Shown piece after piece: positions 7,274-15,469 of a stretch of DNA of 44,958 nucleotides (positions are counted from its first letter, which is position 1; each line of letters starts with the position of its first letter). A program made the position numbers and the translations under genes. The notes below the pieces were generated by a model. It did no database searches. It saw nothing but the letters and a program-made list of their open reading frames with translations, and was not told where the DNA came from. The stretch covers positions 1 through 44,958 of the forward strand of contig NZ_LJBR01000006.1 of the NCBI RefSeq assembly GCF_001282115.1, in the 5' to 3' direction. The DNA comes from Streptomyces sp. NRRL B-24085 (GTDB taxonomy: Bacteria; Actinomycetota; Actinomycetes; Streptomycetales; Streptomycetaceae).

Positions 7274-8859
7274 GCGGAGCCCCTTCCGGCGGTAGAGCTG
7301 CGGCGCCTGCGGGTGACGGCGACGAAGGCCGTCCCGACCAGGGCGAATGCAGCCGCGGCGCCGCCCAGGAGTACGGCGTTCCCGGCGCCGGTCGAGGCCA
7401 TGGAACCGGCGCTGTCCGAAGAACCGCCGGCGGGGGACGCGTCGTCGACGGCCGCCCCGGTGCCGGGCGAGCCGCCGCCCCCCGTGCCCGTCGCGTCCGA
7501 GCCGTTCGAGGGTCCGGTGCCCGATCCGTCGCCGGGTCTGACGGTGTTCGGGTTCTCGTCTCCGACCACGAAGGCCACGGTCTCGGTGTCGTCGACCGCT
7601 GTGCCGTCGGTGAGTGTGCCGCTCATCCTGAGCGTCAGCCGGTAGGTGCCCTCTTCGGTGAAGGCCCAGCCGCCGTGCGCGTGCGTGTTCGCCGGGACGC
7701 CGAAGGAGTCCGGGACACCGTCCCCGCTGTTGAACAGCACGTTCGCGCCGGACATGGCGTCGTAGGTGTAGAGCGCGACCGTACCGGGGCCCTTCACCGC
7801 GGTGAGGGAGAACTTCACCCCGCCCCTGGTGGCGCCGGCCTGGATGTTGTCGGTGGACCAGCCGGGCCACAGCAGTCCGTCCTGCTGCACCTGGTCGAGC
7901 AGCCAGACGGCGTCTCCGGGCTTGCCGAGGAAGGCGAAGTCGTCGCCGTCGGGCAGGGTGTTCCTGGCGGCGGGTCTGACGTGCAGGACGACGGAGGAGG
8001 GCTCGCGCCATGTGGTCTTCCCGGAGACCGTGCCGTCCTTGATGTGGATCTGCATCTTCTCGTCGACGACCCGCGCGGCGATGTCGATGTGGCCTTCGCC
8101 GATGACGACAGGGGACGAGACCACGTCGGCGTCCGCGGCGGCTCGTGCGGAAGCCGAGGCAGCGCCCAGGGCGGGGGCCGGTGTCTTCCCGGCTGCCCCG
8201 ACGAGGTTCTGCGCCTCACGTGTCGGCTGGGTGCCGGGCACCACGTGAGCGGGCTTGTCGGATGCGCCGTCCGGTTCCTGTCGCGGGGGCCGGGCCGCCG
8301 CCCGCGCGATGGCCTCGTCCCCGACCAGCACCGTGTAGACGGTCCCGACGGACAGTTCCCGCCCGTCGACCGTCCCGGCCTCTGCGGTGAAAACGGCCTG
8401 GTACGTCCCCTCGTCGGTGAACGCCCAGCGGGTGGAGCCCTCCTGCCCCGCAGGCAAGTCGTAGCCGTCGGGCAGCCCGTCCGCGCTGTCGAACAGCAGC
8501 GGGCCCGTCTCGCCGTTGCCGGCCTGCCCGTACACCCTCAGATCGCCCGGCCCGTCGAGCCCGGTGAGCGACCACCGCACGCTGTCCTGGTCCACAGTGC
8601 CCGCGGGTACTCCGGTGGTGTCCCAGCCGGGGGCCGGAGCGGTCCCCCGAGCGTCGGGGACCTCGATCACGTGCGCCTCGGCGGCGTCTGCGGCATCGAG
8701 GGTCAACTCTCCGCCCGTGTAGGCGATCCGGCCGAGTCCGGCCCCGGGCCCTGTGCCACCGCCTTCGTCGGCGACCGCGACACCACCCCCCGCCAGCGTG
8801 GCCACGAGCACCGCCGCCACAGCGGCACGCTCCCTGCTTGCCCTGCCCATGGCCCTCAT
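7270..8859 (-). CDS. transporter-associated surface protein with two anchored repeats
   Basis: The 529-residue product has an N-terminal signal peptide (about 1-30), two repeat units and a C-terminal anchor. Repeat 1 (about 49-180) is short and lacks the histidines of the other units. Repeat 2 (about 254-435) has GHID (256-259), VVLHVRPAA, LLWPGWSTDN and HAHGGWAF (393-400). A Gly/Ser/Asp-rich spacer leads to MASTG (487-491), a hydrophobic segment and RRRR, a degenerate sortase-type tail. The layout matches what I recall as the TIGR03773 transporter-associated surface family. The ATG at 8859 overlaps the stop of the lipoprotein gene (TGATG). It probably presents metal-binding domains at the wall for the transporter; that role is inferred. 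Confidence 0.88.
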   Translation of the reverse strand: MRAMGRASRERAAVAAVLVATLAGGGVAVADEGGGTGPGAGLGRIAYTGGELTLDAADAAEAHVIEVPDARGTAPAPGWDTTGVPAGTVDQDSVRWSLTGLDGPGDLRVYGQAGNGETGPLLFDSADGLPDGYDLPAGQEGSTRWAFTDEGTYQAVFTAEAGTVDGRELSVGTVYTVLVGDEAIARAAARPPRQEPDGASDKPAHVVPGTQPTREAQNLVGAAGKTPAPALGAASASARAAADADVVSSPVVIGEGHIDIAARVVDEKMQIHIKDGTVSGKTTWREPSSVVLHVRPAARNTLPDGDDFAFLGKPGDAVWLLDQVQQDGLLWPGWSTDNIQAGATRGGVKFSLTAVKGPGTVALYTYDAMSGANVLFNSGDGVPDSFGVPANTHAHGGWAFTEEGTYRLTLRMSGTLTDGTAVDDTETVAFVVGDENPNTVRPGDGSGTGPSNGSDATGTGGGGSPGTGAAVDDASPAGGSSDSAGSMASTGAGNAVLLGGAAAAFALVGTAFVAVTRRRRSSTAGRGSA

Positions 8860-10400
8860 CAGGCGTCCCTCCCCAGGCACTTCGCGAGCTCGTTCGCGTT
8901 GTGCCGCATCATCGATACGTAGTCGTGGACCTTGTCGTCGAACGAGTCGCCGTAGATCGTGCAGACCTTGACGCCCTGGTCCCGGGCGACCCGTTTGAGC
9001 ACGTCGGCGCGTGCGGCGAGGTTCGGCTCCAGGAACACGGACGGGACCTGTTTCTCCCGGATGGTGTTGCCGAGTTCCTCCACCTCGGCCGCGCTCGGCT
9101 CCCGGTTGGGCACCGGCACGACGAAGCCGGCGACCTGCATGCCGTACGCCTTGGCGAGGTAGCCGAAGGCGTCGTGCGTGGTGATCAGCTCGCGGTTCTC
9201 CCCGGGGATGGTCGCGAGCTTCCGCGCGACCTCCTGGTCGAGCGCGCCGAGCGTCTTCAGGAAGGCCGCGGTGTTCTTCTCGTACGTCGTCCTTCCGGCC
9301 GGGTCTGCCTTGGTCAGCTCGGCCTCGATGCGGCGGACGTACGCCTCCGCGTTGGCGACGTCCTCCCAGACGTGGGGGTCCATGTCGCCGTGCACGTGCT
9401 TGCCGATGACGGCCTGGGGGAGTACCCACAGGTCGGCACCGGGCTCGCCGAGGAAGGCGTACGGCTTCTCCACCGGCACGGACTCCTTCGCCCGGTCGGG
9501 CACGTTGAGCACCACGTCCTGGGCCGGGTGCCGGGTGCGCCGGCCGCTCCCGTCCTCGTCCGCACGGACGTACACCTTCCCGGTCTCGGCGTTGAGGGCG
9601 ACGTCGGCGTGGCCCGCGTCCAGGACGGTGGCGCCCCCCGGGGCCTCGGCGGCGTCGCCGACGGTGAAGGTGAAGGTGCCGCTGCCGAACCTCTCCCGCT
9701 TCCCGTCGAGGGTCTCGGTGCGGCCCTCGACGGTCAGCCGGTAGGTACCGGGTCTGCTGAAGGCCCAGTTGACGTGGGTGTGCGCCTCGGGCGGCAGCGT
9801 GAAGGAGTCCTTCGCGTCGAGGCCGTCGGCGGAGTCGACGTACACCTTGGGCCTGCCGAGCGTGTCGGTGAGGTACACGCGCAGCTCGCCGGGTCCCTCC
9901 AGTTCGGTCGCGGTCGTACGGACCTGGGAGCCGTCGCCCCTGACCTGACCCTCGACGGCCCAGCCGAGCCAGAGCACGTCGAGCCCGAGGTCCTCCTCGA
10001 GTTTCATGACCGTGCCGCCGTACTGCTCCAGCCTCTCGGCGAACTCGATCTTCGGTGCGTCCCGGGGGGCGTTGTTGTGGACCATCTTCATGATCCCCGG
10101 CTCTTCGAGGAGCAGTCCGTTGCTGAAGACCACGTCCGCCTTGGTGACTCGGGCGGCGTCGCCGGGGCTGGGCTCGTAGGAGTGCGGATCGCCGTGGCGC
10201 GGCACGATCGAGGTGACGTCGACGCGGTCGCCGCCCACCCGCTCGACCAGGTCGGCGATGATCGCCGTTGTCGCCGACACGGTCAGTGCGGCATCCGACG
10301 AGCCGGGCCGGACGCCGCCGCACCCGGTGGCCGCCGCGGCGAGCAGCGCGCAGACGGTGGTGAGCGCGCCGGTCATGATGCCTGTGTTGTGGCCCCGCAT
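8859..10400 (-). CDS. metal-binding lipoprotein (ZnuA/TroA class) with inserted anchored-repeat domain
   Basis: The product has 513 residues. A lipoprotein signal ends with Cys27 (ATGC). The N lobe (about 38-138) has VSATTAIIADLVERVGG and the metal-site HGDPHSYEPSP. The C lobe (about 331-513) has GKHVHGDMDPHVWED, ITTHDAFGYLAKAYG and CTIYGDSFDD. Between the lobes is a foreign repeat domain (about 139-330) related to the surface proteins of the same operon. It reads in the order second half (VLWLGWAVEGQ, HTHVNWAF at 207-214, VGDAAEAP) then first half (GHAD at 263-266, VVLNVPDRA, FLGEPGADLWVLPQ), that is, circularly permuted. The ATG at 10400 has AAGGAGG six bases upstream. It delivers metal, probably zinc, to the permease. 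Confidence 0.92.
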   Translation of the reverse strand: MRGHNTGIMTGALTTVCALLAAAATGCGGVRPGSSDAALTVSATTAIIADLVERVGGDRVDVTSIVPRHGDPHSYEPSPGDAARVTKADVVFSNGLLLEEPGIMKMVHNNAPRDAPKIEFAERLEQYGGTVMKLEEDLGLDVLWLGWAVEGQVRGDGSQVRTTATELEGPGELRVYLTDTLGRPKVYVDSADGLDAKDSFTLPPEAHTHVNWAFSRPGTYRLTVEGRTETLDGKRERFGSGTFTFTVGDAAEAPGGATVLDAGHADVALNAETGKVYVRADEDGSGRRTRHPAQDVVLNVPDRAKESVPVEKPYAFLGEPGADLWVLPQAVIGKHVHGDMDPHVWEDVANAEAYVRRIEAELTKADPAGRTTYEKNTAAFLKTLGALDQEVARKLATIPGENRELITTHDAFGYLAKAYGMQVAGFVVPVPNREPSAAEVEELGNTIREKQVPSVFLEPNLAARADVLKRVARDQGVKVCTIYGDSFDDKVHDYVSMMRHNANELAKCLGRDA

Positions 10401-10491
10401 GGGGCTCCTCCTTCTTCCGGACATGGCGGTCGAGCGGTCGGCGGATCGGACGGCTCCGGGCTTGGCTTCCGGGCCGCCGTCCGCGAGGTTC

Positions 10492-12156
10492 TCAGGGGGC
10501 GGTGCGCCGGCGCCGGACGCGGGCGAGGAGCACCGCGCCGCCGCCTGCCAGCACGGTGGCCACTGCCACGGCGGCCAGCACGGCGCCTGAGACACCGGTG
10601 GACGCCAGGGCGCCGGACGACGACGGGCCGGTGCCGTGGCCATCACCGCCGGCTGTGACCGAACCGCCCTGCGGTCCGGGGGAGTTCACCCCGTGCGAGG
10701 CACTCGGCGCCGCCGAGTCCGGTGCCGTGGGCGATACGGACGCCGGGGCGGAGGCCGTCGGTGTCCCCGAAGGGGTGGCCGTCGGCGTCGCGGTCGGCTC
10801 GTCACCCGCTCCCGGCGGTACGGTCCCCGGGTCCACGTCGTCCCCGACCACCCAGGCGAAGGTCTCCGTGTCGCTCACCTTCGTACCGTCGGCCAGGGTG
10901 GCGCTGACGGTGAACGTGGTGCGGTAGACGCCCTCGGCGGTGAAGGCCCAGTTGAAGTGGCTGTGGGTGCCCGGCCTGAGCGTGTGGGCGTCGGGCAGGC
11001 CGTCACCGCTGTTGAGCGAGACGACCGGGACTCCCAGCGAGTCGTCGTAGAACATCGCGACGTTCCCGGGCCCTTGCACCGAGTCGAGCCGGAAGGCGAT
11101 CCTGCCGTCGAGGTCGTTCGTGGCGTACGCCTGCGTGTTCCAGCCGGGCCACAGGAGACCGGCCTTCTGCTGCAGGGGCAACCACCACACCGCGTCACCG
11201 GCGCCGCCGAGGAACTCGTAGCCTTGCGGGATCCTCCGTTTGGCGGCCGGCCGCACATGGAGGACGACCTTGCCCGGCTCGTACCACTCGTGCCGCGTCT
11301 CGGTTCCCTCCTTGAACTGGAACTCCAGACGGCCGTCCACCGGGCGGGCCGCCATGTCGACATGGCCCTCGGAGACGACGTGCGCCGCCGGGGCGGTGGG
11401 CGACGGGCTCGTGGGCGCCGGATCCGTCGGGGTGGCTGTCGGGGTCGAGCCGTCACCGGGCAGCACGTCGGCCGGGTCGACGTCGTCGCCGACGACGACG
11501 GCGAGGGTCTCGGTGTCCGTGGCACCGCCGCTGGTCACCCTGAAGGTGAGCCGGTAGACGCCCTCCGCCGTGAACACCCAGGTGGGCGCCACCCGTTCCT
11601 GGCCGCCGGACAGCGTGAACGAACGGGGAGCCGCAGCAGTGCTGCCGAGACGGGCCTGGGCCGGGATGTCCGAGGAGTCCATCTCCCGGGTGTAGGTGGC
11701 CAGGCCGAAGTCCCCGGGACCGTCGTATCCCGCGAGGGTCACCTCGGTGTCCCCGCCCGCCTCGGTGCCCTTCCAGCCGGGTTCGGGCGCGAAGAGGTCC
11801 GCGGACTCCCAGCCGTTCAGCTGCCAGGTGTCCATGTCGGTGGTGCCCAGCGCGCTCGCGACCGGGCTCAGGGTGGTCTGCAGGGACTCCTGTACGGCGT
11901 GCAGGACGACGGTCGACGGCTCGCGTGTGACCACCGTGTCCCCACTGCGGTCGTCGATCTGCAACTGCAGCTCTCCGGCGACCAGCCGGGGTGTGAGGTC
12001 GAGTTCGCCCTCGTCGAGGACGACGGCACCGCCGGCGGCGCGGGCGGGCCCGCTGCCGCCGACGACGACCAGCCCTGCCGCGCCCGACAGCACCGCGGTC
12101 GCCGCGGTGAGAGCAGCGGCCGTGAAGGCGCGTCTTCCGCGCGTCAGGGCTCTCAT
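10492..12156 (-). CDS. transporter-associated surface protein with two anchored repeats and LASTG sorting signal
   Basis: The product has 554 residues. A signal peptide (about 1-41) is followed by repeat 1 (about 47-225; GELDL start, no HxH), a Pro/Thr linker, repeat 2 (about 258-440; GHVD at 264-267, HSHFNWAF at 398-405), a long Ser/Thr/Pro/Gly wall-spanning stretch, LASTG (517-521), a hydrophobic helix and an RRRR end. This is a sortase-anchored layout of the LAxTG type used in Streptomyces. The ATG at 12156 forms TGATG with the stop of the upstream gene and gives the same Met-Arg-Ala start as the second surface protein; a GTG at 12159 is the alternative. It is probably displayed on the wall as a metal-handling protein. 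Confidence 0.88.
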   Translation of the reverse strand: MRALTRGRRAFTAAALTAATAVLSGAAGLVVVGGSGPARAAGGAVVLDEGELDLTPRLVAGELQLQIDDRSGDTVVTREPSTVVLHAVQESLQTTLSPVASALGTTDMDTWQLNGWESADLFAPEPGWKGTEAGGDTEVTLAGYDGPGDFGLATYTREMDSSDIPAQARLGSTAAAPRSFTLSGGQERVAPTWVFTAEGVYRLTFRVTSGGATDTETLAVVVGDDVDPADVLPGDGSTPTATPTDPAPTSPSPTAPAAHVVSEGHVDMAARPVDGRLEFQFKEGTETRHEWYEPGKVVLHVRPAAKRRIPQGYEFLGGAGDAVWWLPLQQKAGLLWPGWNTQAYATNDLDGRIAFRLDSVQGPGNVAMFYDDSLGVPVVSLNSGDGLPDAHTLRPGTHSHFNWAFTAEGVYRTTFTVSATLADGTKVSDTETFAWVVGDDVDPGTVPPGAGDEPTATPTATPSGTPTASAPASVSPTAPDSAAPSASHGVNSPGPQGGSVTAGGDGHGTGPSSSGALASTGVSGAVLAAVAVATVLAGGGAVLLARVRRRRTAP

Positions 12157-12803
12157 CACGAGCTGACGACGACGGTGTACGTGGCGGTGGCGGACTCGGT
12201 GACACCGCCGACGGTGCCCTGGACACGGAAGGTCAACTGGTAGGTGCCGGCCTCTTCGAAGGCCCAGTTGGCGTGGTTGTGCGTGGCGACGCCGAAGGAC
12301 TTCGACTTGAAGCTGGTGGTGGCGGTGTTGCTGTCGTACCAGCGGGTGCCGGCGCCCTCGTAGACGCTGAAGTCGTCGGTGGTGGCACCGTTGCGGGTGG
12401 CGCTGACCAGTCTGTAGGTCACCGAGTTGTTCGCGAAGACGCCGGTGGTCAGATGCTCGGTGGAGAGACCGGGGAAGAGCACACCGGCCGCGGCGGCCTC
12501 GGCCTCGGTGTCGGGGAGCAGCCAGATCTGGCTGCCGTCGCCGAGGAAGCCGTAGCCCGGGTTGGCGACCTTCGCGGCAGCGGGCACGGACAGTGTCACG
12601 TCGGCCGGTTCGTACTCGGTGTCGGTCTCCTCGTCATGGACGTGCAGATGCAGGTCGGTGCCGTCCCACTCGGCGTCGAGGACGTCGACGTGGCCGCTGC
12701 TGAGAGTGGTCGCGGCGAGGGCCGGGGTGGCAGCGAGGCCGCCGATCGCGACGGCCGCCGCGAGGGAACCCGAAACGGTCAGAGTGCGGGCGAAGGTAAG
12801 CAA
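12156..12803 (-). CDS. secreted single-repeat (choice-of-anchor M type) surface protein
   Basis: The product has 215 residues. A signal peptide ends at ALA30, followed by one complete anchored repeat: GHVD (37-40), LHLHVHDEETD (51-61), FLGDGSQIWLLP, VLFPGLSTEH, then HNHANWAF (175-182) and a final beta strand. There is no sorting signal or membrane anchor, so it should be released or held by partners. The start is a TTG at 12803, fixed by GGAGGG at 12810-12815 with a six-base spacer. It is the first gene of the zinc-type operon and the next gene overlaps its stop. Besides the two shared histidine motifs it has an extra HxHxH run (52-56), which makes metal binding more plausible. Confidence 0.87.
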   Translation of the reverse strand: MLTFARTLTVSGSLAAAVAIGGLAATPALAATTLSSGHVDVLDAEWDGTDLHLHVHDEETDTEYEPADVTLSVPAAAKVANPGYGFLGDGSQIWLLPDTEAEAAAAGVLFPGLSTEHLTTGVFANNSVTYRLVSATRNGATTDDFSVYEGAGTRWYDSNTATTSFKSKSFGVATHNHANWAFEEAGTYQLTFRVQGTVGGVTESATATYTVVVSS

Positions 12804-13075
12804 AGTGATCCCTCCGAGGATCGCGAGATGTGCAAGGACGGAACGGACTTGGGGTGCCTACCGGGAGGGTCCGGGACGTGTGACCGCCGATGGCTGTGTC
12901 GCTGTCGAACCGTCAACTGCCGGTGCCTGACGGCGGCGTGGCCTCCGGTCGATCGTCGTCACCGCACAAGCGGAGGCGTCGAGACCGGCAGCGGTCAGGG
13001 CGCGTGTGGAGGCACGCAAGACGGATCCCCCCGGATCAGAAGGCACACCTGCTTGAAGGTGCGCAGACAAGTAAC
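12804..13075 (-). other. long 5' leader of the zinc-type operon
   Basis: From the predicted transcription start near 13069 to the TTG at 12803 is about 265 nt. A 70-codon frame (12858-13070) starts with TTG and has no ribosome binding site, so I do not call it. Small hairpins are possible near 13024-13037 (GATCC/GGATC) and 13046-13061 (CACCT/AGGTG). No known riboswitch is recognised. Confidence 0.45.
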
Positions 13076-13076
13076 A

Positions 13077-13091
13077 TGGTAATCATTTTCA
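13077..13091. promoter_or_regulatory. Zur box (zinc-uptake-repressor operator)
   Basis: TGGTAATCATTTTCA matches the Streptomyces Zur consensus, TGAAAATCATTTTCA on this strand, at 13 of 15 positions and is nearly palindromic. The match is to the consensus as I remember it. It overlaps the -10 and spacer of the operon promoter. Confidence 0.8.
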
Positions 13092-13103
13092 AAATGGTTG
13101 GCA
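13089..13103. promoter_or_regulatory. second, weaker Zur-like box
   Basis: TCAAAATGGTTGGCA matches the 15-base Zur consensus, TGAAAATGATTTTCA in this orientation, at 11 positions. It overlaps the first box by three bases and covers the -35 element. A second Zur dimer could bind here. Confidence 0.4.
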
Positions 13104-13104
13104 A

Positions 13105-13340
13105 TGAGTCGCATGGGGTCCATGAGCGTGGCCGCGTTCCAGCAGGACCGCGGCGAGTGCGCCGGTCGCCCCGGCTGGGCGCTGACCACCCGTCCGAGGC
13201 GACCGCGCCGGAACCCCGAGCGGCACGGTCCGTGCGACGCGGTGGGTCCGGGCGATGTCGGCGTCACGGGACACCGTGCAAACAGTGAAGGGTCCTGGCG
13301 GGCCCGGCGCCGCACACGAAGAACGGTCAGGGGCTTGCCG
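13105..13340. other. gene-free spacer between zinc operon promoter and dehydrogenase-like gene
   Basis: No reading frame here has a ribosome binding site. A 61-codon minus frame ending at 13089 (GTG at 13274) has a His-rich tail but no translation signal. I see no clear terminator for the gene ending at 13341. Confidence 0.4.
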
Positions 13341-14372
13341 CTACGGAGTCGGCTCCACGGTGATGTGCGGGGACAGTGCGCGCAGGAAGTCGGGCGCGTC
13401 GAACATCTCGCCGGCGGAGGCGACACCCACCGTCCTGGTCCGGCCCGTGAGGAGGCGGTGGACCGCTTCGACCGCGAGGGGCGCGGTGACGGCATAGATG
13501 TCCTGGCCGCGGGCCACGGCGCGCCGTTCGGTGCCGCCCCGGCGTACGACGACGTCGACGAGGAAGGTCTGTGCGGAGCGCCCGTGTTCGTCGACCGCGG
13601 CGGGGGTCGGCGTGTCCGGGGACGACACGCCCGTGGCCGCTTCGGCGGTCATGTACGTGCGTACTTCGGGGACGGACAGGTGGCTGGGGAGGGTGACGAC
13701 GTCGGCCATGGTGAACTCGCTGATGACGTCTCGCGCCCCCAGCGGGTCCGGGAAGGACCACCGCAGGGTGGGCAGGTCGTCGCTGTGGTACTCCAGTCGC
13801 CCCTTCGTGAAGCGGACCCGGCGACCGTCCCGCCGCTCGGCGGAGACCTTGCCCGCGGCGCGTGTTCCCTCCGTGGGCGCCCAGTTGCTGAGACCGTACG
13901 CGATGTGGGCCTCGTCCGCCTCCGTCCAGTCGCCCATCGTCGCGGTGGCCAGCAGGTCGCCGAGGCCGCCGAAGAAGGCCATCGCCGGCACGATCGCCGC
14001 CCCCTCCGCGCGCGCCCGGTCCGCGAACCGCGTGAACGTGTCGGCGTTGGCCTCGATCTCGGCCGCCACGTCGACGTAGGGGATCCCGGCCCGCAGGGCC
14101 GCCTCGATCACCGGGGCGGCCGTCGTGGCGAAGGGGCCGGCGGAGTTGACGACGGCTGCCGCACCGGCCACCGCGTGATCGAGCGCGGCCGGGTCGTCGA
14201 CCGCGGCGGGGCGGACCTCGAGTCCGGGGTGCTCGTCCGCCAGCGCCTTCAGCTTGCCGGCATCGCGCCCGGACAGGACCGGAACGAATCCGCGCTCCCG
14301 CAGGTGTGCCACCACGAACCGGCCGGTGTGCCCGTACGCCCCGTACACCGTCACCGTCTGCCCCGTCGCCAT
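13341..14372 (-). CDS. saccharopine dehydrogenase-like NAD(P)-binding protein
   Basis: The 343-residue product begins with a Rossmann fold (about 5-120): VTVYGAYGHTGRFVVAHL carries the GxxGxxG dinucleotide loop, followed by LSGRDAGKL and the family's VVNSAGPF. The rest (about 125-343) is the mixed domain of saccharopine-dehydrogenase/enoyl-reductase-like proteins, with PAMAFFGGLGDLLAT. These proteins reduce diverse substrates, so the reaction is not predictable. The ATG at 14372 has GGAGAAGG directly upstream; the longer frame to 14465 lacks support. It is divergent from the GlxA-type regulator gene with about 60 nt between starts, so that regulator probably controls it. Confidence 0.87.
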   Translation of the reverse strand: MATGQTVTVYGAYGHTGRFVVAHLRERGFVPVLSGRDAGKLKALADEHPGLEVRPAAVDDPAALDHAVAGAAAVVNSAGPFATTAAPVIEAALRAGIPYVDVAAEIEANADTFTRFADRARAEGAAIVPAMAFFGGLGDLLATATMGDWTEADEAHIAYGLSNWAPTEGTRAAGKVSAERRDGRRVRFTKGRLEYHSDDLPTLRWSFPDPLGARDVISEFTMADVVTLPSHLSVPEVRTYMTAEAATGVSSPDTPTPAAVDEHGRSAQTFLVDVVVRRGGTERRAVARGQDIYAVTAPLAVEAVHRLLTGRTRTVGVASAGEMFDAPDFLRALSPHITVEPTP

Positions 14373-14434
14373 GCCTTCTCCCCGTGCCGGAATCGATCGA
14401 CCACGACGATCCTCGCGTGGTGGAGGGCGCACCC

Positions 14435-15469
14435 GTGAGTGTCCGGAACGACATCTCCCATACAATTACGGACATGGGAACTGTCGCGCTGGCCGTCACC
14501 GAGGGGATGCTGCACTTCGAACTGTCCGTGGCCCACGAGGTCTTCGGCTCCGCCCCGGACGCGGTCGCCGTCCCCTGGTACGACATCTCGGTCTGCGGGC
14601 CGGGCCCGGTCCACTTCGGCCGGTTCCGGCTGGAGCCCGACCACGGCCTCGACCGGCTCCGGGACGCCGACACCGTGATCGTCCCCGGCTGGGCCGACAT
14701 CGACGTGGCGCCGCCCGCCGGACTGGTGGAGGCGGTACGCGCGGCCCACGACGCGGGTGCCCGCGTGGTCTCCCTGTGCACGGGCGCGTTCGTGCTGGCG
14801 GCCGCCGGCCTGCTGAACGGCAGGCGAGCCACCACCCATTGGGCGCACACCGACGTCCTGGCCGCCCGCTACCCCGAGGTGGAGGTCGATCCGGACGTCC
14901 TGTACGTCGACAACGGCAGCGTGCTCACCTCCGCGGGCAAGGCCGCCGCGCTCGACCTGTGCCTGCACCTCGTCCGCCTCGACCACGGCTCGTCGATCGC
15001 CAACACGGTCGCCCGCCGCCTGGTCGTACCGCCGCACCGGGCCGGTGGCCAGGCCCAGTTCGTCACCGCTCCGGTACCCGCCCGGGACGACCATCCGCTC
15101 GCCGCCCTGCTCCCCTGGATCATCGAGCGGCTCGACCAGCCGCTGACCGTGGCGGACCTCGCCCGCCACGCCGGGATGAGCGCACGCCACCTGGGCCGCC
15201 ACTTCCACGCGGCGACCGGCACCACCCCTTTGCAGTGGCTGCTGACCCAACGGCTGCGTCGCGCCCAGGAGTTGCTGGAAAACACCGACGACAGCATCGA
15301 CACCATCGCGGCGGCCACCGGCATGGGCACGGCCACCACACTGCGCCGCCACTTCCACCGCACCCTCGGTGTCCCCCCGGACACCTACCGCCGCACCTTC
15401 CGCTCCGGGCCCCGTCCGCTGCCGGACCCGGCCACCGGCCAGGCGGAACAAGTCCGTTCCGGGGGGTGA
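14435..15469 (+). CDS. GlxA/FtrA-type transcriptional regulator (DJ-1/PfpI domain plus AraC HTH)
   Basis: The product has 344 residues. The N-terminal half (about 15-190) is a DJ-1/PfpI-like sensor domain with VIVPGWADID and the nucleophile-elbow motif VSLCTGAFVLAAAGLL. The C-terminal part (about 220-325) has two AraC helix-turn-helix motifs (LTVADLARHAGMSARHLGRHF and DTIAAATGMGTATTLRRHFHRTLG). The GTG at 14435 is chosen for GGAGGG seven bases upstream; the ATG at 14474 is an unsupported alternative. It is divergent from the saccharopine-dehydrogenase-like gene, its likely target. The 3' end carries the left arm of a 25-bp inverted repeat. The ligand is unknown. Confidence 0.9.
   Translation: MSVRNDISHTITDMGTVALAVTEGMLHFELSVAHEVFGSAPDAVAVPWYDISVCGPGPVHFGRFRLEPDHGLDRLRDADTVIVPGWADIDVAPPAGLVEAVRAAHDAGARVVSLCTGAFVLAAAGLLNGRRATTHWAHTDVLAARYPEVEVDPDVLYVDNGSVLTSAGKAAALDLCLHLVRLDHGSSIANTVARRLVVPPHRAGGQAQFVTAPVPARDDHPLAALLPWIIERLDQPLTVADLARHAGMSARHLGRHFHAATGTTPLQWLLTQRLRRAQELLENTDDSIDTIAAATGMGTATTLRRHFHRTLGVPPDTYRRTFRSGPRPLPDPATGQAEQVRSGG

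Larger units (their letters stand above)
13076..13104 (-). promoter_or_regulatory. minus-strand promoter of the zinc-type operon
   Basis: Read on the minus strand, TTGCCA (13104-13099) and TACCAT (13081-13076) are 17 bases apart. The region is a striking AT-rich island in very GC-rich DNA. Both elements are covered by the Zur-like boxes, so zinc-loaded Zur would block RNA polymerase. Confidence 0.65.

Noticed and set aside
7270..10323. Single 1017-residue minus-strand protein joining the surface protein to upstream sequence
   Set aside because: The upstream part is an out-of-frame reading of the lipoprotein gene; the surface protein has its own signal peptide and a start overlapping the lipoprotein stop at 8859.
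12858..13070. 70-codon TTG frame in the zinc operon leader
   Set aside because: It has no ribosome binding site and no protein-like features; its start near the predicted transcript start is noted in the leader entry.
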